64,000 bases of DNA, from the NCBI RefSeq assembly GCF_019915265.1, contig NZ_CP082780.1, positions 1,674,001-1,738,000 on the forward strand, given 5' to 3'. How positions within the stretch are numbered: position 1 is the first letter of the stretch; the number at the start of each line of letters is the position of its first letter. Source of the stretch: Bacillus aquiflavi (GTDB lineage Bacteria > Bacillota > Bacilli > Bacillales > Cytobacillaceae). Shown here piece by piece: positions 26,420 through 39,400 of the stretch. The notes under the pieces are model-generated. The model was given only the letters and a program-made list of their open reading frames with translations. It did not search any database and was not told where the DNA came from. Position numbers and translations under genes: made by a program.

Positions 26420-28795
26420 GTGATGATCAATGACCCAAGCTTCTCAGTTGATCGGAGCTGTGAAACCTTGCGGTTGGTCGTACTGGGCGGCGAGAAAATG
26501 AACCCAACAGACGTTGAAACGTTTTATCAATATTATCCGAACCATGTAGTGATGAACCACTATGGACCTACAGAAGCGACAATCGGTTCGGTCTATCAGG
26601 TGATTGATTCTCATCATCTCGCTTCCTTCAACGAATGCCCAGTAATAGGCAGACCGATTCAAAATATGAGGGCATACGTAGTGGACAAGCAAATGAATCT
26701 CGTTCCAGAAGGTGTGTACGGAGAATTGTGCCTAGCAGGGGAAGGAATAGCCAGCGGCTATTTAAACCGGGCGAACTTGACAGAAAAAAAGTTTGTTCAA
26801 AATCCGTTTGAACCGCATGAAAAAATGTATCGAACAGGAGATCTTGTTCGAAGACTATCGGATGGCCGAATCGAGTTTGCGGGCCGAATCGACAGCCAAG
26901 TAAAAATAAGAGGATATCGAATCGAACTGGAAGAAATCAAAAATCAGCTCGTTAAACATGAACAAATCCAAGAAGCATTTGTCATCGACCGGGAAGGGAA
27001 GAATGGCAGTAAGCACTTGTGTGCATATATTACATCCCGGAAGGAACTGTCGTTTGACGAATTAAGAGCGTATCTAACAGAAGAAGTACCAGATTACATG
27101 ATTCCGTCTTATTTCGTTCGGATGGAACAGATCCCGTTGACGCCAAATGGAAAGGTAGACCGAAAGGCCTTGCCGGAGCCAGATGTGAGTACAGGAGTAG
27201 ACTATGTAGAGCCAAGAAATCAAGTAGAAGAAAAACTCGCGCAAGTATGGGAGGACATATTAGAAGTCGAGCCAATCGGGATTACTCATAACTTCTTTTC
27301 TTTGCCTCTGGGGGGAGACTCGATCAAAGCTTTACAAATTATCTCCCAATTATCAAGAGAAGGCATCGCTTTAGAGATGAAAGATTTATTTACTTACCCA
27401 GAGATTAGGCTTTTAAGTAGCTATGTCAAAACAGAAACAATCAACCAACCATCGTATGACATCGAAACAGGAGAAGTTTTCCTTACTCCAATTCAAAAGG
27501 CGTATTTTATAGGAGGGAAAGAAGACTTAAACCATTATAATCATGCCATCATGTTGTACCGAAAAGACGGATTCTGTGCGGAGATGGTTCAGGAAGTTCT
27601 TGAAGAAATGATGAAGCATCATGATGCCTTAAGAATGATCTATCAAGAAGAGAAGGATGAGGTGCTTCCATATAATCGAGGAGTAGAAGAAAATCAGTTT
27701 GGCTTTTATGTGTATGATCTTTCGAAAGAGGACGATCTTGATGAGAAAGTTCATGAACTTGCGACTAGATTACAAAAAAAGCTCGATATAACAGAAGGTC
27801 CTCTTATGAATGCGGCTCTGTTTCAAACGGATAAAGGCGATCACCTGTTGCTTATCATCCATCACCTCGTAGTAGATGGAATCTCTTGGAGAATTATATT
27901 AGAAGATTTAGCACTCGGATATAGTCAATTAGTGAAAGGTGAAAAAATAACGTTTTATCCAAAAACGACTTCTTATAAAGAATATGCTTCTCAGCTCCAT
28001 GAGTACGCTAAAAGTGAAAAGCTGCTTAAAGAAAAGAGCTATTGGTTGGATGTATTAAAGGAAAAAGTAGATTTTCTAGAAACGAAAGAGACTGTCGAAT
28101 CATTTAAATACGAAGATAGTCAGACCTTTAGTACAGTTCTTGAAAAAGAAGAAACAAGACAGCTGTTAAGGGAAACAAACAAAGCATATCATACCGAGAT
28201 CAACGATCTCTTAATTACGGCTCTTTTAATGGCCGCATGCCGTGTAACAGGTGAAAATCGAATGAGATTTAGCATGGAAGGTCACGGAAGAGAACAGATC
28301 ATCGCAGGAATAGATATGAGTCGAACAGTCGGATGGTTTACGACTAAATATCCTGTATTCATTGACTTAGGAAATGAACATGATCTGTCAATGGTCATTA
28401 AAATGGTCAAGGAATCTTTAAGAAGAATTCCTCATAAAGGGATCGGCTACGGGATATTAAAGTATTTGACTGAAGACAAAGACTTATGGAATGGAGAACA
28501 GCCGCCTATCTTATTTAATTATTTAGGTCAAATGGATAAAGAACTCAATAACACCGTCTTTTCTTCTTCATGGCTCCCGACAGGAGAATCGATTGGCGGC
28601 AAACGCACAAGAGAAAATGCCATGGAAATAAATGCGGTTGTCTTAGGCGGACGATTAATGATCGATACGACCTATAATACAACAGTCTATAGCGAAGACG
28701 TTGTCAAGGAATTTATGGAGGTATACAAAGAATCCCTTCACACCGTGATTGATCATTGTGTCTCTAAAGAAAGGGCTGAAAAAACGCCAGTTTGA
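26420..28795 (+). CDS. bacA: bacA part 6: A4 end-T4-E4
   Basis: Contains A5-A10 motifs of A4 ([42 protein letters not shown]). T4 follows, with its active-site sequence read as FFSLPLGGDSIKAL. An epimerisation domain (27.45-28.79 kb) has HHLVVDGISWR, EGHGRE, RTVGWFTTKYP, GIGYGILKYL and FNYLGQM, so residue 4 would be in D form. In the bacC copy the T motif is FFASGGDSIKAL; a TCTTT duplication (27294-27303) plus one extra G cancel in frame here. An extra T at 28791-28793 ends the frame. Confidence 0.92.
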   Translation: MMINDPSFSVDRSCETLRLVVLGGEKMNPTDVETFYQYYPNHVVMNHYGPTEATIGSVYQVIDSHHLASFNECPVIGRPIQNMRAYVVDKQMNLVPEGVYGELCLAGEGIASGYLNRANLTEKKFVQNPFEPHEKMYRTGDLVRRLSDGRIEFAGRIDSQVKIRGYRIELEEIKNQLVKHEQIQEAFVIDREGKNGSKHLCAYITSRKELSFDELRAYLTEEVPDYMIPSYFVRMEQIPLTPNGKVDRKALPEPDVSTGVDYVEPRNQVEEKLAQVWEDILEVEPIGITHNFFSLPLGGDSIKALQIISQLSREGIALEMKDLFTYPEIRLLSSYVKTETINQPSYDIETGEVFLTPIQKAYFIGGKEDLNHYNHAIMLYRKDGFCAEMVQEVLEEMMKHHDALRMIYQEEKDEVLPYNRGVEENQFGFYVYDLSKEDDLDEKVHELATRLQKKLDITEGPLMNAALFQTDKGDHLLLIIHHLVVDGISWRIILEDLALGYSQLVKGEKITFYPKTTSYKEYASQLHEYAKSEKLLKEKSYWLDVLKEKVDFLETKETVESFKYEDSQTFSTVLEKEETRQLLRETNKAYHTEINDLLITALLMAACRVTGENRMRFSMEGHGREQIIAGIDMSRTVGWFTTKYPVFIDLGNEHDLSMVIKMVKESLRRIPHKGIGYGILKYLTEDKDLWNGEQPPILFNYLGQMDKELNNTVFSSSWLPTGESIGGKRTRENAMEINAVVLGGRLMIDTTYNTTVYSEDVVKEFMEVYKESLHTVIDHCVSKERAEKTPV

Positions 28796-29297
28796 TTATG
28801 GAGATAAGGAATTAAGCCTCCAACAGTTAGAAAGTATTCAAACAAAATATAACGATTTTGAAATAGAGAAAATCTATCCATTGGCAAATATGCAGCAGGG
28901 GATGTTATTCCATGCATTAGAAGATCAACAATCAGGCGCATACTTTGAACAAATGGTCATCGACGTGAAAGGATCGATAAATGCAGATTTATTTGAAGAA
29001 AGTTTAAATGACATCATGAAGCGACATGAAATTCTTCGGACAGCCATTGAATATGAAATAACAGAAAAACCAAGGAATGTCATTCTAAAAGATCGCAAGA
29101 TCGGATTTAAATACCGTGATATTCGCCGCCAAAAGGTTGAACAACAACAGGAAAGCATAAAAGAATATATGAAACAAGACCGAGAAAGAGGGTTTGATTT
29201 TACTCAAGACCCGTTAATCCGATTGGAGCTCATTCAAACCGGTGAAGAGGCTTATACAATCATTTGGAGTAATCATCACATCTTATTTGATGGATGA
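28749..29297 (+). CDS. bacA: bacA part 7: C5 (D-aminoacyl type) N-terminal half
   Basis: Correct register from about 28794 (DYGDKELSLQQLE). It has IEKIYPLANMQQGMLFHALED, typical of condensation domains that accept a D-residue donor, consistent with the E domain just upstream, and NHHILFDG. A duplicated ATG (29294-29299) introduces an in-frame TGA at 29295 inside the motif: DG-stop-WGRG instead of the DGWGRG of bacC. The frame itself is not shifted. Confidence 0.9.
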   Translation: MIIVSLKKGLKKRQFDYGDKELSLQQLESIQTKYNDFEIEKIYPLANMQQGMLFHALEDQQSGAYFEQMVIDVKGSINADLFEESLNDIMKRHEILRTAIEYEITEKPRNVILKDRKIGFKYRDIRRQKVEQQQESIKEYMKQDRERGFDFTQDPLIRLELIQTGEEAYTIIWSNHHILFDG

Positions 29298-29324
29298 TGG
29301 GGCCGCGGCATTATTTTAGGAGAG

Positions 29325-31732
<2,408 letters not shown>

Positions 31733-32062
31733 TTTATAGAAGAGAATATTGTTTCAATTTGGGAAGAGGTTCTAGGGATAAAACCTATCGGGATTTCTAA
31801 TAATTTCTTTGAAATGGGAGGAAATTCACTTAAATTAATGAGCGTTGTTTCGTCTATAAACAAAATTTTTAATACAGATATAAGTATTCATGATTTTTTT
31901 GAAAATCCAAATATCAAAAAATTAGCTCACTTCATTTTATCAACGGAATCGAATCAAAATAGTAATTGTGATGATTATATTGAAGAAGAAGTGTAGTAGT
32001 TTAAAATAATAGACTCATTTCTTTTAAGTAAAAGGTATTAAACATATGTTCATAGGGGATTT

Positions 32063-32113
32063 CTGTACAATCTATCCTTTTGTCTAAGTGGATATTAGCG
32101 ATAGATTGTACAG
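32063..32113 (+). terminator. 14-bp stem-loop between bacA and bacB
   Basis: CTGTACAATCTATC and GATAGATTGTACAG form a perfect 14-bp stem with a 23-nt loop. There is no T run after it. It could be an attenuator, a processing site or an mRNA-stability element between the first two synthetase genes. Confidence 0.5.
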
Positions 32114-32209
32114 CTATCCAGATTTAATGTTTTAACATTTATAAATTTATACAAGATTTCAAATGTGGTTATTTGATCACTGGGTACCTTGAAAGGAATG
32201 ATTGTTAAC

Positions 32210-35200
32210 ATGGATATTACGGGTTTTATAAATGAGTTAAAAAAAGCAAATATTTTTTTATATCATAATCAAGGAAAAATAAAAATCATTGGACCTCGAG
32301 AGTTAATCACATCGGAATTAAAGCAAAAAATAAAATTATATAAAGAGAAAATTATTATCGCTTTGAAAAATGAAAAGAATAATGGAATACCTAAGGCTAA
32401 ACTAGCAAAAAATAATTGCTATACTTTATCAATGGCACAAAAAAGAATGTTTATTTTAAGCAAACTTGAAACTAAAGGAATAACATACAATATTCCTTTA
32501 GTTATGAAGATGAAAGGTTATTTTGACTTATGCCTCTTTGAAAATGCCTTTAAAACATTGATTGATAGACATGAAGGATTAAGGACATCTTTTGTGATGC
32601 TTGACGGAGAACCCGTTCAAAAGGTTGCAGATGAAGTTACATTTAACATCATATACAGTGAATTAGGCGAAGAAAATATCTCGGAAAGAGTAGCACAATT
32701 TATTAGACCTTTTGATTTAGAAAAAGCCCCTCTCTTAAGAGTAGAGATAGTAAGGGTCAATGAGAAAGAACATCTGATGATGTTTGATATGCATCATATC
32801 ATTTCAGATGGGGTATCAATGAATATATTAATGAAAGAATTAGCTGATTTATGTGCCAAAAAAGAATTACCCCCGCTAAACATTCAATATAAAGACTATT
32901 CAGAATGGCAAAAAGAGTACTATAAGGGAGAAAAGATCAAGAAGCAAGAGGAATACTGGCTTAAAGTATTTGAAGATGAAATTCCGGTTCTTAATATGCC
33001 AACAGACTATCCAAGACCGCAAATGCAAAGTAATGAAGGTGATCGAATAGGTTTTGAAATAGATCGTGAACTAACAGAAGAGCTTAAAAACTTTGCAACA
33101 GAAAACGGAGTAACGATGTATATGCTTCTATTAGCAGCATATACTGCCTTGTTGTCAAAATATACTGGACAAGAGGATATAATAGTCGGATCACCAATTG
33201 CGGGCAGGTCACATGAAGATTTAAAAAATAGTATTGGAATGTTTGTAAATACACTTGCGATGAGAAACTTCCCAAAAGGTGACAGATGCTTCATAGATTA
33301 CTTAAAACAAGTAAAAGAAAACACATTAAATGCTTATGAAAATCAAGATTATCAATTCGATACTTTAATTGAAAAATTAGACTTAGAAAAAGACATGAGC
33401 AGAAATGCATTGTTTGACACAATGTTTGATATCCAAAGTAAAGATAGCTTCGAGTTTAATGTAGATGGGATTACGTTTGAAATATGTGATATTGATTTTA
33501 AAATTGCGAAGTTTGATTTAAGTCTTACGGCGATAGTTTATCCAGACTATTTAATGTTTGATTTGCAATATTGTACGAAACTATTTAAAAAAGAAACAAT
33601 TGAAAGAATAGCAGGTCATTTCATTAATATTTTAAAGGAAATTATCAATCACCCTAAACAAACATTAAGTGAATTAAACATCATTTCAGAAGAAGAAAGA
33701 AAGATAATATTACATAAATTCAATGATACGAAAGTTGGCTTTCCAAAAAATAAGACGATCATCAGTTTATTTGAAGAACAGGTTGAAAAAACACCAAATC
33801 ATCTTGCAGTGATCTTTGAAAACAAGCAACTAACATATAAGGAGCTTAATGAAAAGGCCAATCAATTGGCAAGGTTCCTTCGAGCAAAGGGTGTAAAGCC
33901 AAATGACGTTGTAGGAATTATGGTGGAAAGATCACTAGAAATGGTAATCGGAATATTGGGAATTCTAAAGGCCGGTGGGGCTTACTTGCCAATTGACCAT
34001 GAGTATCCAGAAGATAGAATAAAATACATGCTAGAAGATAGCAGAGTAAAATTAATCGTTATTCAAGAGCATTTAAAGATAAAAGTCGGACAATTTCAAA
34101 GTATTTCATTTGAAGATGATCAAATTAACTCTTTAAATAAAGATAATCTGAAAAAATTAAATCATCCATCTGATTTAGCTTATGTAATTTATACATCTGG
34201 TTCTACAGGAAAGCCTAAAGGAGTTATGACAACTCATCATAACGTTATAAACTATATTTATGCATTTTTGACAGAAATCCCTTTAAGTGAAAGTGATGCA
34301 ATATTACAAGTAGTTTCATTTTCGTTTGATGCTTTCACTGAAGAAATATTCCCTATTTTATTTAGTTCGGGGAAATTGGTCATTAGCAAAAAATTTGGTG
34401 ATTTGAACATAGATGATCTTGTTAAAAAAATTGAAAAATATAATATCACATTAATAAGCTGCTCTCCGCTTTTACTAAATGAAATCGACAAAAATAAACA
34501 TTTAATGCTTCAGAAAAATATGAAATTTATTAGTGGAGGAGACGTCTTAAAGTATGAATATATTAAAAATATTATTAAGGGAGCGGATGTTTATAACTCA
34601 TACGGTCCTACGGAAGCAACAGTTTGTGCAACATACTATAAGGTAAGTGTCGATGATAATGCAAAAACAAGTATACCTCTAGGTAAACCAATGAGTAATT
34701 ACAAATTATATGTTTTAGATAAATATGGACAATTGCTCCCAGTCGGAGTACCTGGAGAATTATATATAGGTGGAGAAGGACTGTCCCGAGGGTACCGACA
34801 TAATAAAGAGCTGACTAAAGAGAAATTTAGGCCAAATCAATTTAGTCCAGGGGAAAGAATGTATCGTACAGGTGATTTGGTAAGATGGTTGCCTAATGGA
34901 AACATTGAATTTTTAGGTAGAATAGATCATCAAGTTAAAATTCGTGGTTTTAGAATAGAGTTGGAAGAAATTGAACACCACTTATTAAAGCAATCAAGCA
35001 TAAAAGAAGCAAAAGTAATTGTTAGAGAAGGTATGGATGGCAGTAAATTTCTTTGTGCTTATTTAACAATGAATAAGTTAAGTGAAAATGCGAGCGTAGA
35101 TCAAGTAAGAGAATCGCTTGCAAAAGAGGTTCCAGCTTATATGATTCCCTCACATTTTATAGAGATGGAAAAAATACCCACTACAATAAATGGGAAATTA

Positions 35201-36337
35201 GATATACAGGCATTGCCCGAGCCGGATTTAAGTAAAGTAATAGAAAAAGATTATGAAGCACCTCGAAATGAAGTGGAGAAGAAGCTTGCATCAATTTGGC
35301 AAGAAGTTTTAGGTGTACAGAAAATAGGAATCAATCATAACTTCTTTATGGCCGGAGGAGATTCATTAAAGGCTCTCTCATTGGCATCAAAAATATACAA
35401 GGTGTTGAATGTTGAAATCACGTTAAAGCAAATATTCAACTATCCTATAATAAAAAAAATGGTGGATTATATAAAAGGAAAAGAAAAAAGCATTTATGCA
35501 TCAATAAAGAAAACTGAGAAGAAAAGATTTTATCACCTTTCCTCTACTCAAAAACGGTTATATATTCTAAACCAATTAGAAGAAAGCGGAATAACATACA
35601 ATCTTCCTTTAGTTATGAAGATGAAAGGTCATTTTGACTTATGCCTCTTTGAAAGTGCCTTTAAAACATTGATTGATAGACATGAAGGATTAAGGACATC
35701 TTTTGTGATGCTTGACGGAGAACCCGTTCAAAAGGTTGCAGATGAAGTTACATTTAACATCATATACAGTGAATTAGGCGAAGAAAAAAATATCTCGGAA
35801 AGAGTAGCACAATTTATTAGACCTTTTGATTTAGAAAAAGCCCCTCTCTTAAGAGTAGAGATAGTAAGGGTCAATGAGAAAGAACATCTGATGATGTTTG
35901 ATATGCATCATATCATTTCAGATGGGGTATCAATGAATATATTAATGAAAGAATTAGCTGATTTATGTGCCAAAAAAGAATTACCCCCGCTAAACATTCA
36001 ATATAAAGACTATTCAGAATGGCAAAAAGAGTACTATAAGGGAGAAAAGATCAAGAAGCAAGAGGAATACTGGCTTAAAGTATTTGAAGATGAAATTCCA
36101 GTTCTTAATATGCCAACAGACTATCCAAGACCGCAAATGCAAAGTAATGAAGGTGACCGAATAGGTTTTGAAATAGATCGTGAACTAACAGAAGAGCTTA
36201 AAAGCTTCGCAACAGAAAACGGAGTAACGATGTATATGCTTCTATTAGCAGCATATACTGCCTTATTGTCAAAATATACTGGACAAGAGGATATAATAGT
36301 CGGATCACCAATTGCGGGCAGGTCACATGAAGATTAA
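32210..36337 (+). CDS. bacB: bacB part 1: docking domain, C1-A1(Lys)-T1-C2 N-terminal part
   Basis: Residues 1-55 (MDITGFINELKKANIFLYH...LKQKIKLYKEKIIIAL) match the TubC N-terminal docking fold. C1 (32.42-33.70 kb) has MHHIISDG. A1 (33.72-35.20 kb) reads FDAFTEEIF, ITLISCSP, FISGGD and NSYGPTEATVCAT, giving DAESIGSVCK, exactly the Lys code of BacB module 1. T1 has MAGGDSLKAL. C2 (from 35.53 kb) is almost the same DNA as C1 over 35588-36470. The frame ends at TAA inside HED-stop-KNIIGMF. Confidence 0.93.
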   Translation: MDITGFINELKKANIFLYHNQGKIKIIGPRELITSELKQKIKLYKEKIIIALKNEKNNGIPKAKLAKNNCYTLSMAQKRMFILSKLETKGITYNIPLVMKMKGYFDLCLFENAFKTLIDRHEGLRTSFVMLDGEPVQKVADEVTFNIIYSELGEENISERVAQFIRPFDLEKAPLLRVEIVRVNEKEHLMMFDMHHIISDGVSMNILMKELADLCAKKELPPLNIQYKDYSEWQKEYYKGEKIKKQEEYWLKVFEDEIPVLNMPTDYPRPQMQSNEGDRIGFEIDRELTEELKNFATENGVTMYMLLLAAYTALLSKYTGQEDIIVGSPIAGRSHEDLKNSIGMFVNTLAMRNFPKGDRCFIDYLKQVKENTLNAYENQDYQFDTLIEKLDLEKDMSRNALFDTMFDIQSKDSFEFNVDGITFEICDIDFKIAKFDLSLTAIVYPDYLMFDLQYCTKLFKKETIERIAGHFINILKEIINHPKQTLSELNIISEEERKIILHKFNDTKVGFPKNKTIISLFEEQVEKTPNHLAVIFENKQLTYKELNEKANQLARFLRAKGVKPNDVVGIMVERSLEMVIGILGILKAGGAYLPIDHEYPEDRIKYMLEDSRVKLIVIQEHLKIKVGQFQSISFEDDQINSLNKDNLKKLNHPSDLAYVIYTSGSTGKPKGVMTTHHNVINYIYAFLTEIPLSESDAILQVVSFSFDAFTEEIFPILFSSGKLVISKKFGDLNIDDLVKKIEKYNITLISCSPLLLNEIDKNKHLMLQKNMKFISGGDVLKYEYIKNIIKGADVYNSYGPTEATVCATYYKVSVDDNAKTSIPLGKPMSNYKLYVLDKYGQLLPVGVPGELYIGGEGLSRGYRHNKELTKEKFRPNQFSPGERMYRTGDLVRWLPNGNIEFLGRIDHQVKIRGFRIELEEIEHHLLKQSSIKEAKVIVREGMDGSKFLCAYLTMNKLSENASVDQVRESLAKEVPAYMIPSHFIEMEKIPTTINGKLDIQALPEPDLSKVIEKDYEAPRNEVEKKLASIWQEVLGVQKIGINHNFFMAGGDSLKALSLASKIYKVLNVEITLKQIFNYPIIKKMVDYIKGKEKSIYASIKKTEKKRFYHLSSTQKRLYILNQLEESGITYNLPLVMKMKGHFDLCLFESAFKTLIDRHEGLRTSFVMLDGEPVQKVADEVTFNIIYSELGEEKNISERVAQFIRPFDLEKAPLLRVEIVRVNEKEHLMMFDMHHIISDGVSMNILMKELADLCAKKELPPLNIQYKDYSEWQKEYYKGEKIKKQEEYWLKVFEDEIPVLNMPTDYPRPQMQSNEGDRIGFEIDRELTEELKSFATENGVTMYMLLLAAYTALLSKYTGQEDIIVGSPIAGRSHED
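32478..33357 (+). repeat. Repeat R4, condensation domain C1 of bacB
   Basis: 880 bp, near-identical to 35588-36470 (883 bp); the difference is one extra AAA codon. Both C domains take an L-donor. Confidence 0.9.
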
Positions 36338-36470
36338 AAAAATATTATTGGAATGTTTGTAAATACACTTGCGATGAGAAACTTCCCAAAAGGTGACAGC
36401 AGCTTCATAGATTATTTAAAACAAGTAAAAGACAACACATTAAATGCTTATGAAAATCAAGATTATCAAT
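35588..36470 (+). repeat. Repeat R4, condensation domain C2 of bacB
   Basis: Partner of 32478-33357. It contains the TAA at 36335 (TTA in the partner) and a Ser-to-Ile change (AGT to ATT) 9 nt later. Confidence 0.9.
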
Positions 36471-39400
36471 TTGATGCATTAGTTGAAAAATTAGCATTAA
36501 AGAGAGATATCAGCAGAAGCCCATTATTTGATACGATGTTTTCTGTTCAAAAGCTAGATGATAAAGAGTTTGATATAGAAGGGTTAAAGTTTGAACCTTA
36601 TGATATCGATTTTCATATTGCAAAGTTTGATTTAAGTCTTTCAGCAATAGAATATATTGATCATCTAAAATTTGATTTAGAATATTGCACGAAATTATTT
36701 AAAAAAGAGACAATTGGAAGGCTTGCAGATCATTTTATTAATGTGTTGAAAGAAATCGTCAATAATCCAACACAAAAATTAAATGAAATAAATATCATTT
36801 CAGAAGAAGAAAGAAATACATTATTAAATCAGTTTAATGATACTAAAGTTGAGTATTTGATAAGTACTTTACATGAGCTTTTTGAAGCACAGGTTGAAAA
36901 AACTCCAAATAAAGTGGCTGTCGTATTTGAAGAAAAGAAATTAACATATGCAGAATTAAACGAAAAGGCAAATAAACTAGCAAGAATCTTGAGAGCAAAA
37001 GGGATTAAACAAAATAGTATCGTTGGAATTATGGTAGATCGATCATTAGATATGATTGTAGGAATTATAGCAATTTTAAAAGCTGGAGGAGCATATTTAC
37101 CTATTGATTCAGAATATCAAAAAGAGAGAATAGAATTTATGCTTAAAGATAGTGCTGTGGAGATTATCCTTACCCAGCTTCATCTTATTGATAGAATAAG
37201 TTTTCATTGTGAAGTAATAGATGTAAATAATTTAGATTTAAATGATATAGATGGTAATAATTTGAATAATGTTAATTCACCCGGTGATTTAGTCTATATC
37301 ATATATACATCAGGAACAACAGGCAATCCGAAAGGAGTTATGGTAGAGCATCAAAATTTAATTAATGCTCACTACAGCTGGAGAAAGCATTACAAGCTAT
37401 TGACATATGAAGTGAAATTATTGCAGATAGCCAGTATGTCTTTTGATGTATTTGCAGGAGATTTATGCAGAAGCTTATTAAATGGTGGAACGATGTATAT
37501 AATGCCGAATTACATGAAGCTGGAAATGGATTTATTATATGAAGCTATTAAAAAGTATAAAATTAATATTTTTGAATCAACACCAGGACTTATTATCCCT
37601 TTTATGAATTATGTAAGTGATCATCATCTAGATCTTACAAACATGAAATTGTTAATATTAGGATCTGATAGTTGCCCTATGCATGAGTATAAAAGATTGG
37701 TTAATCTATATGGAAAAAGCATGAGAATTATTAATAGTTATGGAGTTACAGAAGCTACAATAGATTCTAGTTATTATGAGGAGGAATATAACCGCATACC
37801 GCAAATAACAAATACACCTATAGGAAGACCGCTAGATAATACAAAATATTATGTTTTAAATTCTTCATTAAAACTTCAACCGATAGGCGTGTATGGTGAA
37901 TTGTATATCGGAGGTAAAGGTGTCGCAAAAGGATATTTAAACAAACCGGCGCTTACAGATGAAAAGTTTGTTCCTAACTGCTTCGATTCCGGGAAAAAAA
38001 TGTATCGGACAGGTGATTTGGCTAGATGGCTTCCAGATGGAAATATTGAGTTCCTAGGAAGAATAGATAATCAGGTAAAGATTCGAGGTTTTAGGATAGA
38101 AATAAGCGAAATTGAAGCTCAGCTATTAAAAAACGAGAGGATAAAGGAAGCTCTCGTCATTGATCGAAAAGATCATCATGGCCACACATATTTATGTGCA
38201 TATATGATTGCACAACATGATTTAACTGTAAGTGAACTAAGAGAATATTTAGCTAATCATTTACCAGATTATATGATCCCTTCGCATTTCATTCAAATAG
38301 ATAAGATGCCTCTTACACCTAATGGAAAGGTAGATCGAAAAGCTTTGCCTTTATTGGAAGAGGGGAATATGTCTAAAGGGATCGAATATGAGGCGCCTCG
38401 AAATGAAGTGGAAGAAAATCTTGTATCAATATGGCAAGATGTTTTAGGTGTTAGGGAGATTGGAATAAACGATAGTTTCTTCGAAGTTGGAGGGGACTCG
38501 ATAAAAGCATTGCAAATAGTATCTAAGCTATCGCAAGTTGGTTTTAAACTGAAGATAAAAGATTTATTTTCAAATCCAAAGATTAAAAATCTTAGCAAAT
38601 ATATAAAAAGTGATTTTAAAAAGAAGAAAAATGAAATCATTCAAGGAAAAGTCCCATTAACTCCAATACAAAAAAGGTATTTTGAGATAAATAATAAAGA
38701 GTTAAATCATTATAACCAATCATTTATGCTTTATAGAGAAAAGGGATTCGATGAAAAGGTCATCGAAACTGTATTTAATAAAATAATAGAACAGCACGAT
38801 GCCCTAAGGATGACATATGAAAAGCAAAATGGTGCAATCATTCAATATAATCGTGGTTTAAAAGAAAAATGTTTTGATTTATATGTGTTTGATCTGAAAG
38901 ATGAAGAAGACGAACAGGCAACGGTCCATCAATTAGCAACAAATATACAAAAGGAAGTCTCAATATTAAATGGGCAAATAATGAAAATTTGCATTTTTAA
39001 AACCAGTAAAGGTGACCATCTTCTTATTGTGATTCATCATCTTGTAATTGATGGAGTGTCTTGGAGGATTTTGTTTGAAGATTTCGAAATGGCTTATAGA
39101 CAAGCCTCACTCGGTAAAAAAATTGAACTTGGTACGAAAACAGATTCATATAAGGAGTTTTCGCAAAAATTAATAAAATATGCTGAAAGTAATAAACTCC
39201 GAAAAGAAAAAAAATATTGGCGAGATCTAGCTAAAACAAAAGTAGATTTTTTTCCAAAAATGGGAATGGATACGGATAACTATGAAAATAGTAAAATATT
39301 AAGAATTTCACTTAGTAGAGAAGATACTAAAAAATTATTAGGGGAAACAAACAAAGCATATAATACCCAAATAAATGATATTCTCTTGACGGCCTTGCTA

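Noticed and set aside
36330-36352. Frameshift between the two bacB frames
   Set aside because: Both halves are in the same frame and the length equals that of the C1 copy; the break is a TTA-to-TAA substitution, not an indel.
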